The notes under the pieces are model-generated. The model was not told the DNA's origin and ran no database searches. It worked only from the letters and a program-made list of their open reading frames with translations. From Berberis thunbergii (Eukaryota; Streptophyta; Magnoliopsida; Ranunculales; Berberidaceae), in NCBI GenBank assembly GCA_003290165.1, contig QNQO01002099.1, positions 62,001 to 126,000 on the forward strand: a DNA stretch of 64,000 nt. Direction: 5' to 3'. Positions 46,201-57,785 of this stretch are shown here, piece after piece; within the stretch, counting starts at the first letter, position 1, and every line of letters begins with the position of its first letter. The position numbers and the translations under genes were made by a program.

Positions 46201-49200
46201 CAATGCTTGGAGGATTACATTCTTCCCTGTGACCCTGGACACCAGTCATTTCTTCCATTTTCCCATCTTCTACCACTGAAGTTTGCTGCGCCACACCTGC
46301 AACTTCCGCCTTCAAAGAAGAGACACTTTGTGATAATAGTTCTAGCTTCTGTTCCATGGACTGAAGTATCTTTCTCACCTCTAGCATACATCTCATTTGT
46401 TCTTCCGAAAGATCTATCATTGCAGACATCGTACCCAAGATCAATGCTTTGATACCAATTGATATGAATTGACACTTTTATTGATGAAAGGAAAGTGAAG
46501 ATACAAAATGTACAAGCTTTCGAGAGGCTTGACTCTCCTCAACTTGAGCAGCAGCTCTGTTTACAGAATTTTCAGACCCTTATTATGACTATCTCCACTT
46601 CTATTTATACAAAATACATGCTTACAACACTAAACCATTTGTTACAACTGATATCACAAACTCTTGCCAGCTTTACATTCAACCACCCTGACACAACTAT
46701 TTGCCAGCCTGACATCTAACCACAACTGATACAGCTATTTGCCAGCTTGTCATTCAGCCCTGCACCCTGGTTTGACAGATCAGCCACTAACTGCTTCTAA
46801 CCTCTTTACTTCCTTGTTCCTCCTTGTATACTTCCTTGTTCCTCCTTGGATAGACATGCCTAACTGGTGGCCTATCATATATTAATGTATTATAGACTAT
46901 AGAGTATAGAGTCAAAAAAGTAAATCACTAAATATAAATTTGTTACCGCCAGTTTGCCAATAATGCCAATAAACTTGAAATTAATCACTAATCATTGCCC
47001 ATATTTGTTTCAAGTAAACAAATATTTAAATAAGGGAAGTTTACAGAGATCGCAGCACCAGCACTCCATCACGACTAAATCCTTGAACTGTGTTATCTAC
47101 ATTATCAAACACACTCAATTAATTTCAGTTGAACAACAGATGTATAATCATTTGCATCAATTGTAATTTGTAATCACTTGCAAGGTATGAAATTTATTTG
47201 TGGATTCAATTTATTTCTATGAATCAGTAACAATTTTTCGTTTCCTGCAATGCCATATGGGGGGAAGCTAACTACTATTGTAGTATTGTTTTTGTTCAAA
47301 AGTCAAAACTCAAAAGTCCAAACAAAGAATGAAAAGCAAAGCAAAGCAAACAGAGACAAAATCGTACATCAGAAAAGAAGGAAGAAGCAAAGCAAAGCAA
47401 AACAGAGAAGAAGGAAGAAGAAGAAGAAGGAAGAAGCAAAGTAAAATGGAGAAGAAGAAGGAAGAAGCAAAGCAAAACAGAGAAGAAGGAAGAAGCAAAA
47501 CAGAGATTAGACTTACAGAGATGGTTCGATCCTTCTTCTCTTCTCCTTCCCTTCTTCTTCCTGTTCCCTCCTTCTCTTCCCCTCAAACCGGTTCGATCAA
47601 TCAAAAAGGAATCGAAAAGGGGCCAAGGTTCGATCGACTAAGACCAACTTCTTCATTCATTTCTCTGCTAGGGCTCGCTTGACTGCTTTCGTTTCTCTGC
47701 GCTAGGGCTCGACTTCTTCAGGGTCTGCGGGTCTGAAATTGAGAATAAATTTGGTTAGTAAAAAAAAAAATTTGTTTTTATTTCTCGATTCGTTATATCT
47801 ACGGTATGAAAAAATGATTTATTAAAATAACGCCCGATAAACTCCCTTACAACTCCCTCCGTTATACCCTACCGTTTTATGAAAAAACTTAACGCCTCGA
47901 ATCCGTTATGAGTTATTTCGGCGTTATAACCCGCAATTAACTACATAGCAATGGACAAAAAGGCTTACCTAATAGAAAAAGATGCGGCCCATGGCATACC
48001 ATGGTGTTATTTAGTCTTTTCTACAACATCCCATCGTTATTTGCAATTCCACTTTTATTTGTAGGAGGTTTTATGATTTACCTTATCAGAATAGTGTGTA
48101 CTTAAGTTGTATATCTGGATTAGTATCGCAAGTTGTGGCTTTTAGGTATCCCATTTTTTTTCCAAGAAAACCTGTAGGATTGGATTAAAGAAGGTGGGGC
48201 AATAAGTTCAATGCACAGTTTCTATAGAAGATTGGGTGATAATTTCATTCCGGCACTCAAGCATTTCAACCAAGCTCAGCTTTCCAAATGGTTATGCACG
48301 TTCAGCAAGGTGGTGGGACCTAGTGGAGAGCAGTTATACTGGAGAAATATGCAGGCCCTTTTGGCTGACTTTGGAATGACTCAGTGGTTTAAATGCTATC
48401 AATGACTTTATAGATCAGTGGCATGAGTACAGGTTTCCAGTGGTGTTTTTTCCTCATGGTTGGTGAATTTGGGATAGCTTGATCCATGCTACTGTGGAAA
48501 GAAAGAAATTCTAGGATAACAAGAAACTGATTGATCCAATCATTATAGACTTGGGTTGTGGGTTATACATGGGATCCTTTGAAAGGGAATATTTTAGAAT
48601 GACAGTTGGTTTGTGGTTTTTAGTAGAGAGAAGCAAAAATTCTTCCCTTTCCTTTTTTCACTTCCATTACTTATATATAAACTCCATGTTTTTTTTCGAT
48701 TAAAAAAAATATGTGAAGTGAATGGACATTGAAATTAATGGAATCAACATGTATACTGGTATTATAAAGTGATCAATACTTTATAAACAAACGAGAAAAA
48801 ATCATGGTTATTTAAAAATAAATTCCTTAATTTCGTCAATACTGATAGGGAAATACCAAGTTTACGAAGAGGCTAGAGGGAAAAAACGATTAAAGCAGAG
48901 ATTGATCTTCCCTTCGTTCCACTCATCCAAAATCTTCTATCTGGGGGAGAATCCGAACTCTCGAGAGATAGCATTCACTGTTGGTTTTATCCATCCAAGG
49001 AGAACGATCAATATTGGAGGGACATCAAAGTAATATTAGTGGGACATAAAAGCAATAGTACCTTGGACTCGGATATTAATAACGAAAATGATTGAACCAA
49101 TAGCAGATTCACCTTGTAGGCTTCGATGTTGACGAGCTTCCTATCCTAAAAGCAGCTAATACCAAGTTGTAATAAGGGAGCAGTGCATGGGTTGATCTCA

Positions 49201-52200
49201 TCAGAAGCATAGGTTGAACGATCTACTCTTTTTGCGGGGCCGAGCATCGTTTTAGAAGTGTGCTAATGTAGGAGCTCGTGAAGGTCTGGACTCATCGTAG
49301 TAGGAATGCACTCGATTCAATGCATCACTCAGCTTGCTATAAAGAATATAATCCATGTAGTCCCTAATCATGATTCTTAGTCATTGAATCATAACATTCT
49401 TTTTTGTTCCATAGCTCGTTCTACTTTAGATCTGTAGATTCGTAAAACGAAAGAAAACTAAGCGTGCTAGCCCGCTACACCTAAACTTGCAGCGTAGAAA
49501 ACTCCAATGCGCTCCTGTGCCCCTAACAGAATAAGCAACAGATGAGCGTACTACTGCAAAAGCCCTTGCTAATAGCGCCCATGATAATGAGTGCACTGAA
49601 CAACTAGACAAGGGGTCATAGACCAGGTGAGGAATAAGCAAAAAAGTGTAACTCACACTCAAGTAAGTGAGGCCTATCATGAGCTTCATTTATTTAAGAA
49701 ATTTGAGATAGCTTCTTTGAAGTCCTTGCCTACAATCTCCCGAAGACATAACAAAACCCTTAAAATGAAGGAGCAACTTCCGTGGATTGGTTTGGCATCG
49801 CTAAAATAACACTCCCTAGTTGCTTCTTGACCGGTGCTTAGCTCCCTAGCTGCTTCTTGACTAGGTTGGGCGGCCCCGTCTCTCTAAAGATTGTTCCCAC
49901 TTGCCGCTTCTTGAGGACTGCTCAAACTCTAGCTTCCAGTGCTTGAAATAGGACGGCGGCATGAGTTGGTTGGATCAAGAGAAGGTGCGTGCAAGCCATG
50001 GTGGACTGTGAGACGCCACACAAGGTGAGCGAACTCTATGGAGGTGAGCATCTAATCTCAGTGAGCAAACTATCTTTTTTTAAGAAAAGAAAACGAAAAT
50101 GCGAGGAGTGTGCACTTCGACATCCGAGCATACCTACCTCAAGGAAAGACAACATTTTACTCACCTAATGGCATGAGAATCTTTATTGAGGCAGCGACCC
50201 CCTATGGAAGGTGGAAAGGTCACCAAAGATCTATAGCTTCGTCGGTTGATGCATGGATGTATATATGGGTAAGTAATGATTGGTTCAACAATAGAGTGAT
50301 TGCTTTGAAAAAAGAAATGGCCTAATTGATTGGATAAGAAATTTGTTGAATGGGTGGGATCGAGTAGGGCAGAGTTTGTAAATTTTCGAACTTTCTTAGT
50401 AGGTGGAAGTGAAAACAGGAACAATCAAAGATGGGGGATTAGTTGCTAATGCCCCCAAACTCAAGAATACAAGCCAAACTTGAAAAGTGTGGTTCCTCAA
50501 AGTCTCTTTTGTTGTTGGCTTTTGATGGTAGTTGCATTGTTTAATGTTTTTGATATATATAGAATAATGCTTGAAAACACATCAGATTCTTAATTAAGGG
50601 ATATATGCGAAAATCTCCGGTGTCAAGGTGGAGCAAGAACTGGTGACCCGGCTCGGTTCATAGATGACCTCAAAACCAGTAGCAACCCTAGGACTGATAG
50701 CCTCCTGACGAGAGAGGATGTGGTCAGGGTCGCATTGACACATGTATGGGGGACATGTCTGGTAAAATACAAACATAGGATACAGGAAAGACGTGACATT
50801 AAAATAAGGTATAATATTAATCTTTTTTCAATTTCATGTCATTCATAGGAAACCCCATCCAAATAGGGAACTTTCCTATTTCCAGAAGAGGCAACGCTTA
50901 CTACAGTTTTAAGCCCCTAAAGGAGGATACTCTTGTGGTCTTGTGTCAAGCTAAATATAACGAACACAAAGTTACAAACATTACATTATAATGAAAAATT
51001 ATAACTTCGAGCTTCAAGCCATTCATTTATTCAATGAAAAAATACATTACTTCAAGCTTCAAAATACATATTCATTAAGATATTCTTCTTAGTAACTCTA
51101 CGTAGTCTCAGGTGACGCCTAGGCGGACGACTAAGACCCTCACTACTTCGCCTAGCTTAGTCGTCGCCTAAAATTGGTGTAGTCTTCAGTGGTCACCTAG
51201 GCACTTGCATTTGATATATATATATATTGGCACAACCACATTTTCCACACAGTGTTCTGTGCCTTCGACATATTGCTTGACTCATTGGGATGTGCATAAC
51301 AGAAGTAATTATATGATCAAATTTAGAGAGAGTTTACTTTGTTTTTTTAGAGTTCAAAATGTAAATCGTTTGAAAATTGATTTTAACTTATTTTTTTTGT
51401 TATTGATGAGTTGGTTGTTGTTGGACCATTAAATTGTCTTGTCTTATTTTTGTATGAATATTAATCTATTTGTCGATTTGAAAAATTGAGAAAAAGTTAA
51501 TAATATTAAATGCGATAAATAAAATTCGCTACATAAGTTTTAAAAAAAAGAGAGGATAATATCAACTCCCCCTCCCGGCTTTATAGAGGCTTAAAAAAAG
51601 GAAAGGGATTTTTTTTTTTCAAGTTTGATAATAATGTTATTAAATTATTCCACTTTATGACCAAGTGATAATTTAATGTTTAGAGGGGTATTAAATAATT
51701 TTGATGAAGGACCTATTCATCATTATTGAATGCTTGGAAGGTCTTGTAAAGTTAACTTTTGGGGTGGCTTCAATAATATAATAAATGGGCTAAGGATTAG
51801 AAGAAAAATAAGGTTTGAATGTACTTTAGTACCCATGGTAGCTTTTGATTGTAATTGAGCAATCACGTAATTATTAGACTTTAGTAGGGGCTTTTAAGAA
51901 ATATCAATCAAATTCAACTTTTCCCATTTAACTAAAGAGTTTTGCTTTTACTCAAAATTACATGTTCTACGACAATTCAAATAAGTCACGACCGTTGGAT
52001 TTGTATTCATCTCCTCCAAATAAGTCACGACAATTTTTAAGTTGGATATGTTTTGTTATATTGAATCGTTGCCCTTTTTAATTTATTTGATGTTTGTTAT
52101 TGGATTATGATAATAGATGCTTTGAAGTTTGTGTTTTTAGTTAGATTTGTGTGAAACTAAATTGTGAAATGATGTATACTTGGCTTTGAGATTTTCCTTT

Positions 52201-53566
52201 AAAGGCTGCCCGGGATGCTAGGCGAGCTAGGTGCCCAGGCCAAGCTTGTCACGTCACATCGCCTCACCCTGGGACAACATAGTAATAATCATTGTTTTGC
52301 ACAAGTCCTCTACCTTCCTGTTCATTGTTTAAGATTTTAGTTAAGATTTTAGCCGACTTGGATTAGTTTTTCAACTTTTAGGGTACTCAAATTGATTAGG
52401 GAATTAGTTAATACATACATTTGGTATTAGCAAGTACTGAATTGTTTTGTTTTATATATTTCATTATTGTTTTCAGTCTGAATTTGAAGTTTGTGCATGT
52501 AGGTCCTGAAATTAACCGAGTGGCAGCAATGGCCGAAAAGTATAAACTTCACATAGTGATGGGAGTGGTAGAAAGAGAAGGGCTTCAACTCTACTCCACA
52601 CTTCTAGTTTTCGATTCCCATGGTCAGTGTCTTGGTAAACACCGCAAGCTAATGCCAACAGCATCAGAGCAAATGGTATGGCAAGCAGGGAACAAATCAA
52701 CACCTCCTGTGTATAAGACCCCAGTTGGAAAGATAGGCGGCCTCATCTGCTGGGATAGTAGAATGCCCCCTTTAAGAACACAATTATATGGCAAAGGTAA
52801 CCCTTTGGTACTTAAATTTGATCTTCTGGTGAACCTGCATATACATTACTGCTACTTCACAGTATTAGCCTGTCTTAAAAATTAAAATATGAACTCATGC
52901 TCTAGTTTGTGAAGCTTCGTTAACATAAATGAATTCGTTCAAACCATGAATATGAGATCAGCACTCAACAGGACCCAACACAGTTTGATTCTTGGAAAAG
53001 ACGGTGTACCAAGCAGTGACGAAGCCAGGATTTTTGTTGAGGGGGGGGGGGGGGGGGGGGGGGAGTGATGTCATAATTAAATTAATATAATATAAAAATT
53101 AGTTACTTTAACATGAATTTTTTTTTAAATACAACAAAAAGGGGAGTACAACAAAGACAATCATTGAAGATGATTACTACTATATTCATTGAAGATTATT
53201 ACTACTTCTAGAAACACAACACAAGAGAATAGTTTGAATCGTTGATTACTACTACATGAAGAAAATGAGGAGATTGGGTTGCTTCAGATTTTTTTTTTGG
53301 AGATGACCGACACAGTGATTAATGAAGGCACCTGGTACTTAGAAGAAGAAGAATAAGGTGGTTTGGACCCTGCTGGATCTTGTGAAGATGAGTTCAAATA
53401 ACTCAATAGTTATAGATCTTTAAAGATGATGAAATATGGGGGTTTCCCTCATCTTATCCAATAAAAGTAGAGTTTGGATTTGATATTTACATGATTTGAA
53501 TGATGAAGTCCTGGTTGAAGTGAAAAGTGAGAATAGAGGGGCAAATAAAAAAACTAATTGGAGGAC

Positions 53567-53597
<31 letters not shown>

Positions 53598-55447
53598 TAT
53601 TCTCAAAAGTCAGTAGGGGCAAGTGCCCCCACGTGAATCCGTGCCTGGTACCAAGCACTCCGTGACTTAGAAATATTTGTGTTTGTATCCATGTCATACT
53701 TTTAGCCTTTCTAGTATCAATATTCCATGTAGACAAATGGTTCAGTGGATGGCCTTAGAGCATCTCAACCCATGGGGTGGAAAGCAAAAAAATTAGCTTT
53801 CCACCCTAAAAGGCAAAAACAACTTCACCCGTTGGGGAATAGCCATATTTTTGCTCCCACACATTTGCATAGCAGGGAGAACCCACGCGCTGAACCTACT
53901 TCCCCTATTATCTCCCTCCACTTTGAATGCTGCCCCATTTGAAGTGGGGGATTCCCCCCCCCCTCCCCCCCTCTCTCTCTCTCTCTCTCTTTCCTCTATC
54001 AACGACACATTTGCAACTTCTGGTTGACTCAGTTTTTACGAGGCAGCATTCATTTACTGGCTCACACTTTAAATCTGCGAAGGGGCGGGTGGAGAACAAA
54101 AAAGTGGGGGTGAAAATGCCTTTTTTGCTTTCCACGTATTCTTAGAAGGGAGTCTTAAACAGTTGTTAATGATGGGCCTCGAATATAGATTTCCATTTAT
54201 GTCGTTAATCCACACTGGAAGGATCATAAGTTTACAGTCTTGGATACATCCTCAAACATCTCTTGTCCAATATTCTGTCAATTTCCACGAGAATAATTAC
54301 CCACAAAACAACCATGACTAGTGCTAGATACTGTTGGCAGTGATCCCCTTTGAACTTTAAACACTCTGGATTGTCAAGGGTAATAATTTTGAAATGTTTC
54401 AATCAAAAGAAAAAGGTATCGGGATTGGAGTAGTAATCACTTATGCTAATATGTGGTCATCCAAATAATATGGCAAGTTGAACAAATTAATATGTGCTTA
54501 AATGTCCAGTATATTATGGAGAAAGAAGAAGAGTTTGTTCTACCAAATTGGTGATTCATGATTCCTTGACCTTTGAATTGGTATCTTGGAACTTTGACAT
54601 GTTAGTGAGAAATCTAGTAGGATGATCAGAACAACAGCTTGTCTTTGCATGTTAAACAATGGTCATGGATTAATCATCCTAATTATGTTGAAGTTTAATT
54701 GTTTGAATCACTAGTTGAGGTGGACTAAATGCACAACCCTGTGGGTATGGTGCATTTAGCTTACTGTTGGAAGATGGAAGATAATTTTGTTCATCTAATT
54801 GACAAGCATATTATCAGGCATTGAAATCTATTATGCACCCACGTCGGATGCCAGTGATGCGTGGCGGTCATCCATGACCCATATTGCTGTTGAAGCCGGA
54901 TGCTTTGTTCTATCTGCAAACCAATTTTGTCAAAGGAAAGATTATCCACTACCACCAGAATGTGATTCCCGAGATGCAGACAAAGATCTCTCACCAGAAG
55001 CAATTGTGTGTGCGGGAGGCAGTGTTATTGTTTCTCCATCAGGGGCTGTTCTGGCTGGACCCAATTACCAAGGGGAGGCCCTGATATCAGCTGATCTAGG
55101 TAAGGAAGAATTTATTTACAATTGCCTTTATAATTCAGAAGTATTGTCATACCCAAGGAGCTTACATGGTGCATTATTCACCAATCGGATTGCTGGATGG
55201 TTTTCAAGTCCACTGGCATGGCTGCCTGACTGATAATAATGCACATACAAATTCAAGAAATTGACCCATTGATTTGTGCAAAAAGTGATACTTGTTATAT
55301 TTTTCGCTGCATGCAGATCTTGAAGAAATCGCACAAGCCAAGTTTGAATTCGACGTTGTCAAACAGGCTACATCCCTCGGTTTGATCGAGAGGAACCCTG
55401 CTTCAGGTTCATCAACACCTCCAGCTAAAAGTGAAGGTTCGTTTTAG
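43225..55447 (+). CDS. NIT4-like nitrilase with an N-terminal TCP-domain extension
   Basis: Five exons: 43225-43708, 44512-44670, 52503-52796, 54818-55099 and 55317-55447. They join in phase at GT-AG introns and give 449 residues. Residues 34-72 ([39 protein letters not shown]) match the helix-loop-helix half of a class I TCP domain, without the basic DNA-contact region. Residue 113 is the usual NIT4 start (MALVP). The nitrilase part keeps the Glu183 (FPEAF), Lys263 (GKHRK) and Cys297 (ICWD) triad, CAGGS and GPNY..GEALI. NIT4 enzymes convert beta-cyanoalanine to Asp/Asn in cyanide detoxification. Oddities: CWD for [11 protein letters not shown] for WGFGDGST, a 7-residue shorter loop after GGYPR, and a diverged tail lacking GHYSRPEV. 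Either ATG could be used, but the first follows an in-frame stop. Activity is uncertain. Confidence 0.75.
45302..46877 (-). mobile_element. 1.6-kb LTR element with a chimeric ORF
   Basis: LTRs 46460-46877 (5') and 45302-45719 (3') are both 418 bp, TGATATGAA..GCCTATCA, nearly identical, with target duplication TATAT on both sides (45297-45301, 46878-46882). PBS TGGTATCAAAGC is at 46457-46446, two bases inside the 5' LTR. The 740-bp interior is almost filled by one minus-strand frame. LTR length identity and near-identical sequence indicate a recent insertion. Confidence 0.9.
45629..46444 (-). CDS. Chimeric gag-pol-end ORF of the small LTR element
   Basis: An uninterrupted 271-codon frame beginning next to the PBS and ending inside the 3' LTR. 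Residues about 13-50 form a heptad-like helix ([20 protein letters not shown]) of the kind found at the start of chromovirus gag. The middle is acidic and unrecognised ([20 protein letters not shown]). A later segment ([20 protein letters not shown]) is also unknown. The end, [15 protein letters not shown], resembles the extreme C-terminus of chromovirus polyproteins after the chromodomain. Everything between is absent. It may be an open frame kept by youth of the insertion rather than by function. Confidence 0.5.
   Translation of the reverse strand: MILGTMSAMIDLSEEQMRCMLEVRKILQSMEQKLELLSQSVSSLKAEVAGVAQQTSVVEDGKMEEMTGVQGHREECNPPSIDIQFNETESDVDQTAESQELDEDHCRSLKLEDNGYTRTVEKVNEEALPIISSDAPKSLRDKDDVSQILLVRFKFVPTFLPPDMLLKFYPEFCKRQLWPPFHYMLPFSTDQGGRFIRPANLQTFKYHGSWISKELGQQRSVTILLFLEFHLEDKVSLWGGGIDRPPVRHVYPRRNKDVYKEEHGSKEVRSS
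47957..48840. other. Intronic sequence, unidentified
   Basis: A 64-codon frame at 48211-48405 ([20 protein letters not shown]) lacks a recognisable family. It could be an old coding fragment. No splice-supported exon is seen. Confidence 0.35.
48850..50340. other. Possible organelle-derived DNA insertion
   Basis: Composition changes to a more even, less AT-rich, non-repetitive sequence with mixed GC words (CCCGCTACACCTAAACTTGC, GGGCGGCCCCGTCTCTC, GCTCCCTAGCTGCTTCTTGA twice). It reminds me of plant mitochondrial intergenic DNA. I cannot match it to a known mitochondrial gene, so this is a weak call. Confidence 0.25.
50341..52502. other. Distal intron 2 sequence
   Basis: Mostly AT-rich. Words of the type CGCCTAGGCGGACGACTAAG (about 51116-51135) and GATGCTAGGCGAGCTAGGTG (about 52213-52232) bracket about 1.1 kb and may be ends of a TIR element, but the inverted match is poor. 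AT repeats lie near 51217. No exon seen. Confidence 0.35.
53016..53648. mobile_element. MULE-like MITE, copy 2, in intron 3
   Basis: Perfect 9-bp target duplication TACCAAGCA (53007-53015 and 53649-53657). The left end is GTGACGAAGCCAGGATTT, and the right end CACGTGAATCCGTGCCTGG has GGATTCAC as its inverted match. Just inside the left end is an uninterrupted run of about 24 G (53041-53063), and near the right end an (AT)n tract then GGGGCAAGTGCCCCC. It has no coding capacity. Same family as 137-939. Confidence 0.8.
53745..54150. mobile_element. Possible MITE in intron 3
   Basis: Inverted words GTGGAAAGCAAAAAA (left, about 53779; GGTGGAAAGCAAAAAAATT) and TTTTTTGCTTTCCACG (right, about 54120-54136), each about 15-35 bp inside possible ends that share CTTAGA. 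It contains a C-run and (CT)n tract at 53955-53992. Boundaries are tentative. Confidence 0.4.
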
Positions 55448-57780
55448 CACTTTTCGGTGTAGGTGAAGTTACAGAGGTGTTTCACCATTTTCACCTTCAT
55501 TTAAACATGAAGCTGGGTTTTGTTTCTCTTTCCAGCCTATCATCTATGTAGATAGAAAAGCAAGTTTTAAACTAGAACCAGTCCTCTGTTACACCATGTT
55601 GGTGGTAAAGATGTCTTTTATACTCACAAATGTTCAGTGTTCAATTATATCTTCATTGACCACTCATAACCAATAGGTATTAGAAACCTCAGAATAGTCT
55701 GTTTTTTATTTAAAGGAACCTGTAGAACGGGCCTTTATAATAAAGGTTCTGCTTTAGATAAATGACATTATTGCAATGAAAAAAGTTTTGGAGATGGCAT
55801 TAAGGAGACTTCGGGAACTATATCAGTATTTACCTGGTGTCATTGCATTGACGTATTATGTAGATCAAGATCATCGTGTATTGGTGAGTTGAAGTTCTCT
55901 GGATGAATTCTATTTAATAAATTTTATTTCTTATAGTTATTATTTCCTTTGTAAAAAATGGCTTTAATGTTTTAAGATCAACTTTTCTTCCACGAGTGAC
56001 TCATTTGGGTTTTCGTGCTTCAGTACAAATTATTGCAAAAGCTTCATGGTCCCTAATACTGTGTGAAGGTTGAACTGTCGATATTCAATGCAGGAAAAGT
56101 GCCATTTGCTTTGCAAGTGCAATCACACCATTTTAAGTTGTGTTTTGTTTTATAGTACAAGTAAATGCTTAGTCCAAACATCATTATTTTCTTAGAGCAT
56201 CTTCAGCTTAATGTCAAGGTCATCCAACTTGAATTTGACATTGCCACCGCCACCTGATGGAGCTAGGGCATTGGTTAGACAATCTTATAGGCTGTGTTAT
56301 AGTTTTAAGGTAAACTTTCCAGAAGGAACTAAGAAAAGAGAGCGAGGGAAGAGGAGGGAAAGTGAGTGAAGTAGGGTGAATTTGGTGCTGAAACCTTTTT
56401 TTTTTTTTTTTTGTTATGTTCATTTTTAAGAATTTTGCCTCTAGCCCAAATACGACCTTCAGTTTCTTTGTCATTTTGCAATAAGTGGAACTTTTAACCG
56501 TGTTGTGTCAAAAATCAAACCAAATTGATCGAGGCTAGGAAATTGGGTTGCAAAACCCGGTTCTGCAATTAGGATGATGTGGAGTTGTCAAAAGAGTTTT
56601 TTACAACCTCAAGATTCACATAAACACTTTAGGGATTTTATCGTTCTTTCAAGATCATGCCATATCACCCTGATTGCAAAAATCTGATTTGCCTAGTATT
56701 TAGAACCAAATTTTATTTATTACTTTCAACTGCCTTGTGTCAACATTAAAAGAAAGGAAAGCTACATAAAGAGGTTAAACTTGCAGAGATCTCCGCTCCA
56801 AGTTTAAGATGACTGTATATTCTAAGAAAATCTTTCTGCTCTCACCCTAAGAAAACATGTTTTACAATTTTATCAAAGCATACATGTTTTACCACTTTTT
56901 CTCCAATCCCTTCTCACTTTTGCCAAACTCTTTCGATCTAATATCCTGTTGTCCAATCTGTCATTTTTCTAGCATTTCACTTACTAACGCCAAACCATAT
57001 ATAGACCCTTCCGAATTTGCTCACAACTAGCTCGAATGGCCTTCTCAGTGGTATGGAAGAATAATAAAGGTAGTGATAAGTTCATGATGCAAAGCATTCT
57101 TGTCTTGGTGCTCCCTTTAGGCTCCAACACCCCCAAACTTGGTTCATACCGCATAATCAAACAAAAATTATTGGCATTTTGTTCCTCTCTTCTCATTATT
57201 TTTAACAATTGCTACCACACGGAGCCATATGCAAGTAACCAACAGTGTGGAAGATCTCCAAGAGTTTTTACTAATCAAACCTCTAATAAATTACTTAGAA
57301 TTAATTTTATAGAAAAAAAGCTTATCAAATTCTTCACTGCATGGTAATTACTCATTTGTGTATCACGACGCTTCATCCACAATGGGGAATTGGCAATATC
57401 TGGCTTAATGAACCTACTGGTCCTGAAACCAACTTAGAATCATTCATAATTTAATTAAGTTCTTAGTTTCTTAATTTGATTAACAGTATCTTGTACTCCA
57501 ATGTTTCGAATAGGTCAAATGAGTGACCCTAATCACACAACCAAACATATACTACATAACAAATCCAGGTTGTAATTAGCAACTCTTGCAGTATTATCAT
57601 TCATGTACACCCCAGACGACACCTATTACCATCTCAGAAACTACAAACCTTATGAATCGTTCTAGTATTTGGAAACCATTCTCGCGTGAAGAACAGTTGT
57701 TCTAGTGATTCATCCATCTCGAAGAATACAAGAAGTATTGAGTTTACGTTGTTAATAACATGATTTTGGGGTTTCTCTAA
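55448..57780. other. Nitrilase 3' UTR and intergenic sequence
   Basis: The stretch after the stop codon is T-rich and fits a 3' UTR. Beyond it are unassigned AT-rich sequences, including a T18 run near 56398. Short frames at 56984-57347 are not convincing. The 5' exons expected for the S28 peptidase pseudogene are not found here. Confidence 0.45.
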
Positions 57781-57785
57781 ATGGC

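Larger units (their letters stand above)
45168..47947. mobile_element. TIR element with 9-bp target duplication, interrupted by an LTR element
   Basis: Flanked by GCAATGGAC at 45159-45167 and 47948-47956. Termini TTATGCAGTTAA and TTAACTACATA are inverted copies, with subterminal TAACGG-type sequence (GATATAACGG left, CCGTTATACCC right) also inverted. A 9-bp duplication points to Mutator-like; 8 bp with one shared base would be hAT. Subtracting the LTR insertion leaves about 1.2 kb, including a minisatellite of AAGCAAAG/GAAGAAGGAAGAAG units (47325-47510). No transposase seen. Confidence 0.7.
44671..52502 (+). other. Intron 2 of the nitrilase gene (7.8 kb)
   Basis: Starts GTGAGAT and ends GTGCATGTAG, joining phase 1 codons (G-GT). 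It is long because of insertions: a TIR element with a nested LTR element (45168-47947), unidentified sequence 47957-48840, an organelle-like patch (about 48850-50340), unassigned sequence, and a segment with GCCTAGGCG-type words at 51110-51200 and 52210-52265. Confidence 0.75.

Noticed and set aside
47296..47682. Overlapping frames rich in Lys/Glu/Arg (plus) and Ser/Phe/Leu (minus)
   Set aside because: Generated by the GAAGAAGGAAGAAGCAAAG minisatellite inside the TIR element; no protein family visible.
55100..55233. Read-through of nitrilase exon 4 into a longer C-terminus
   Set aside because: The frame continues past the GT donor, but joining to 55317 restores the family sequence (ADLDLEEIA..FDVV), so splicing is far more likely.
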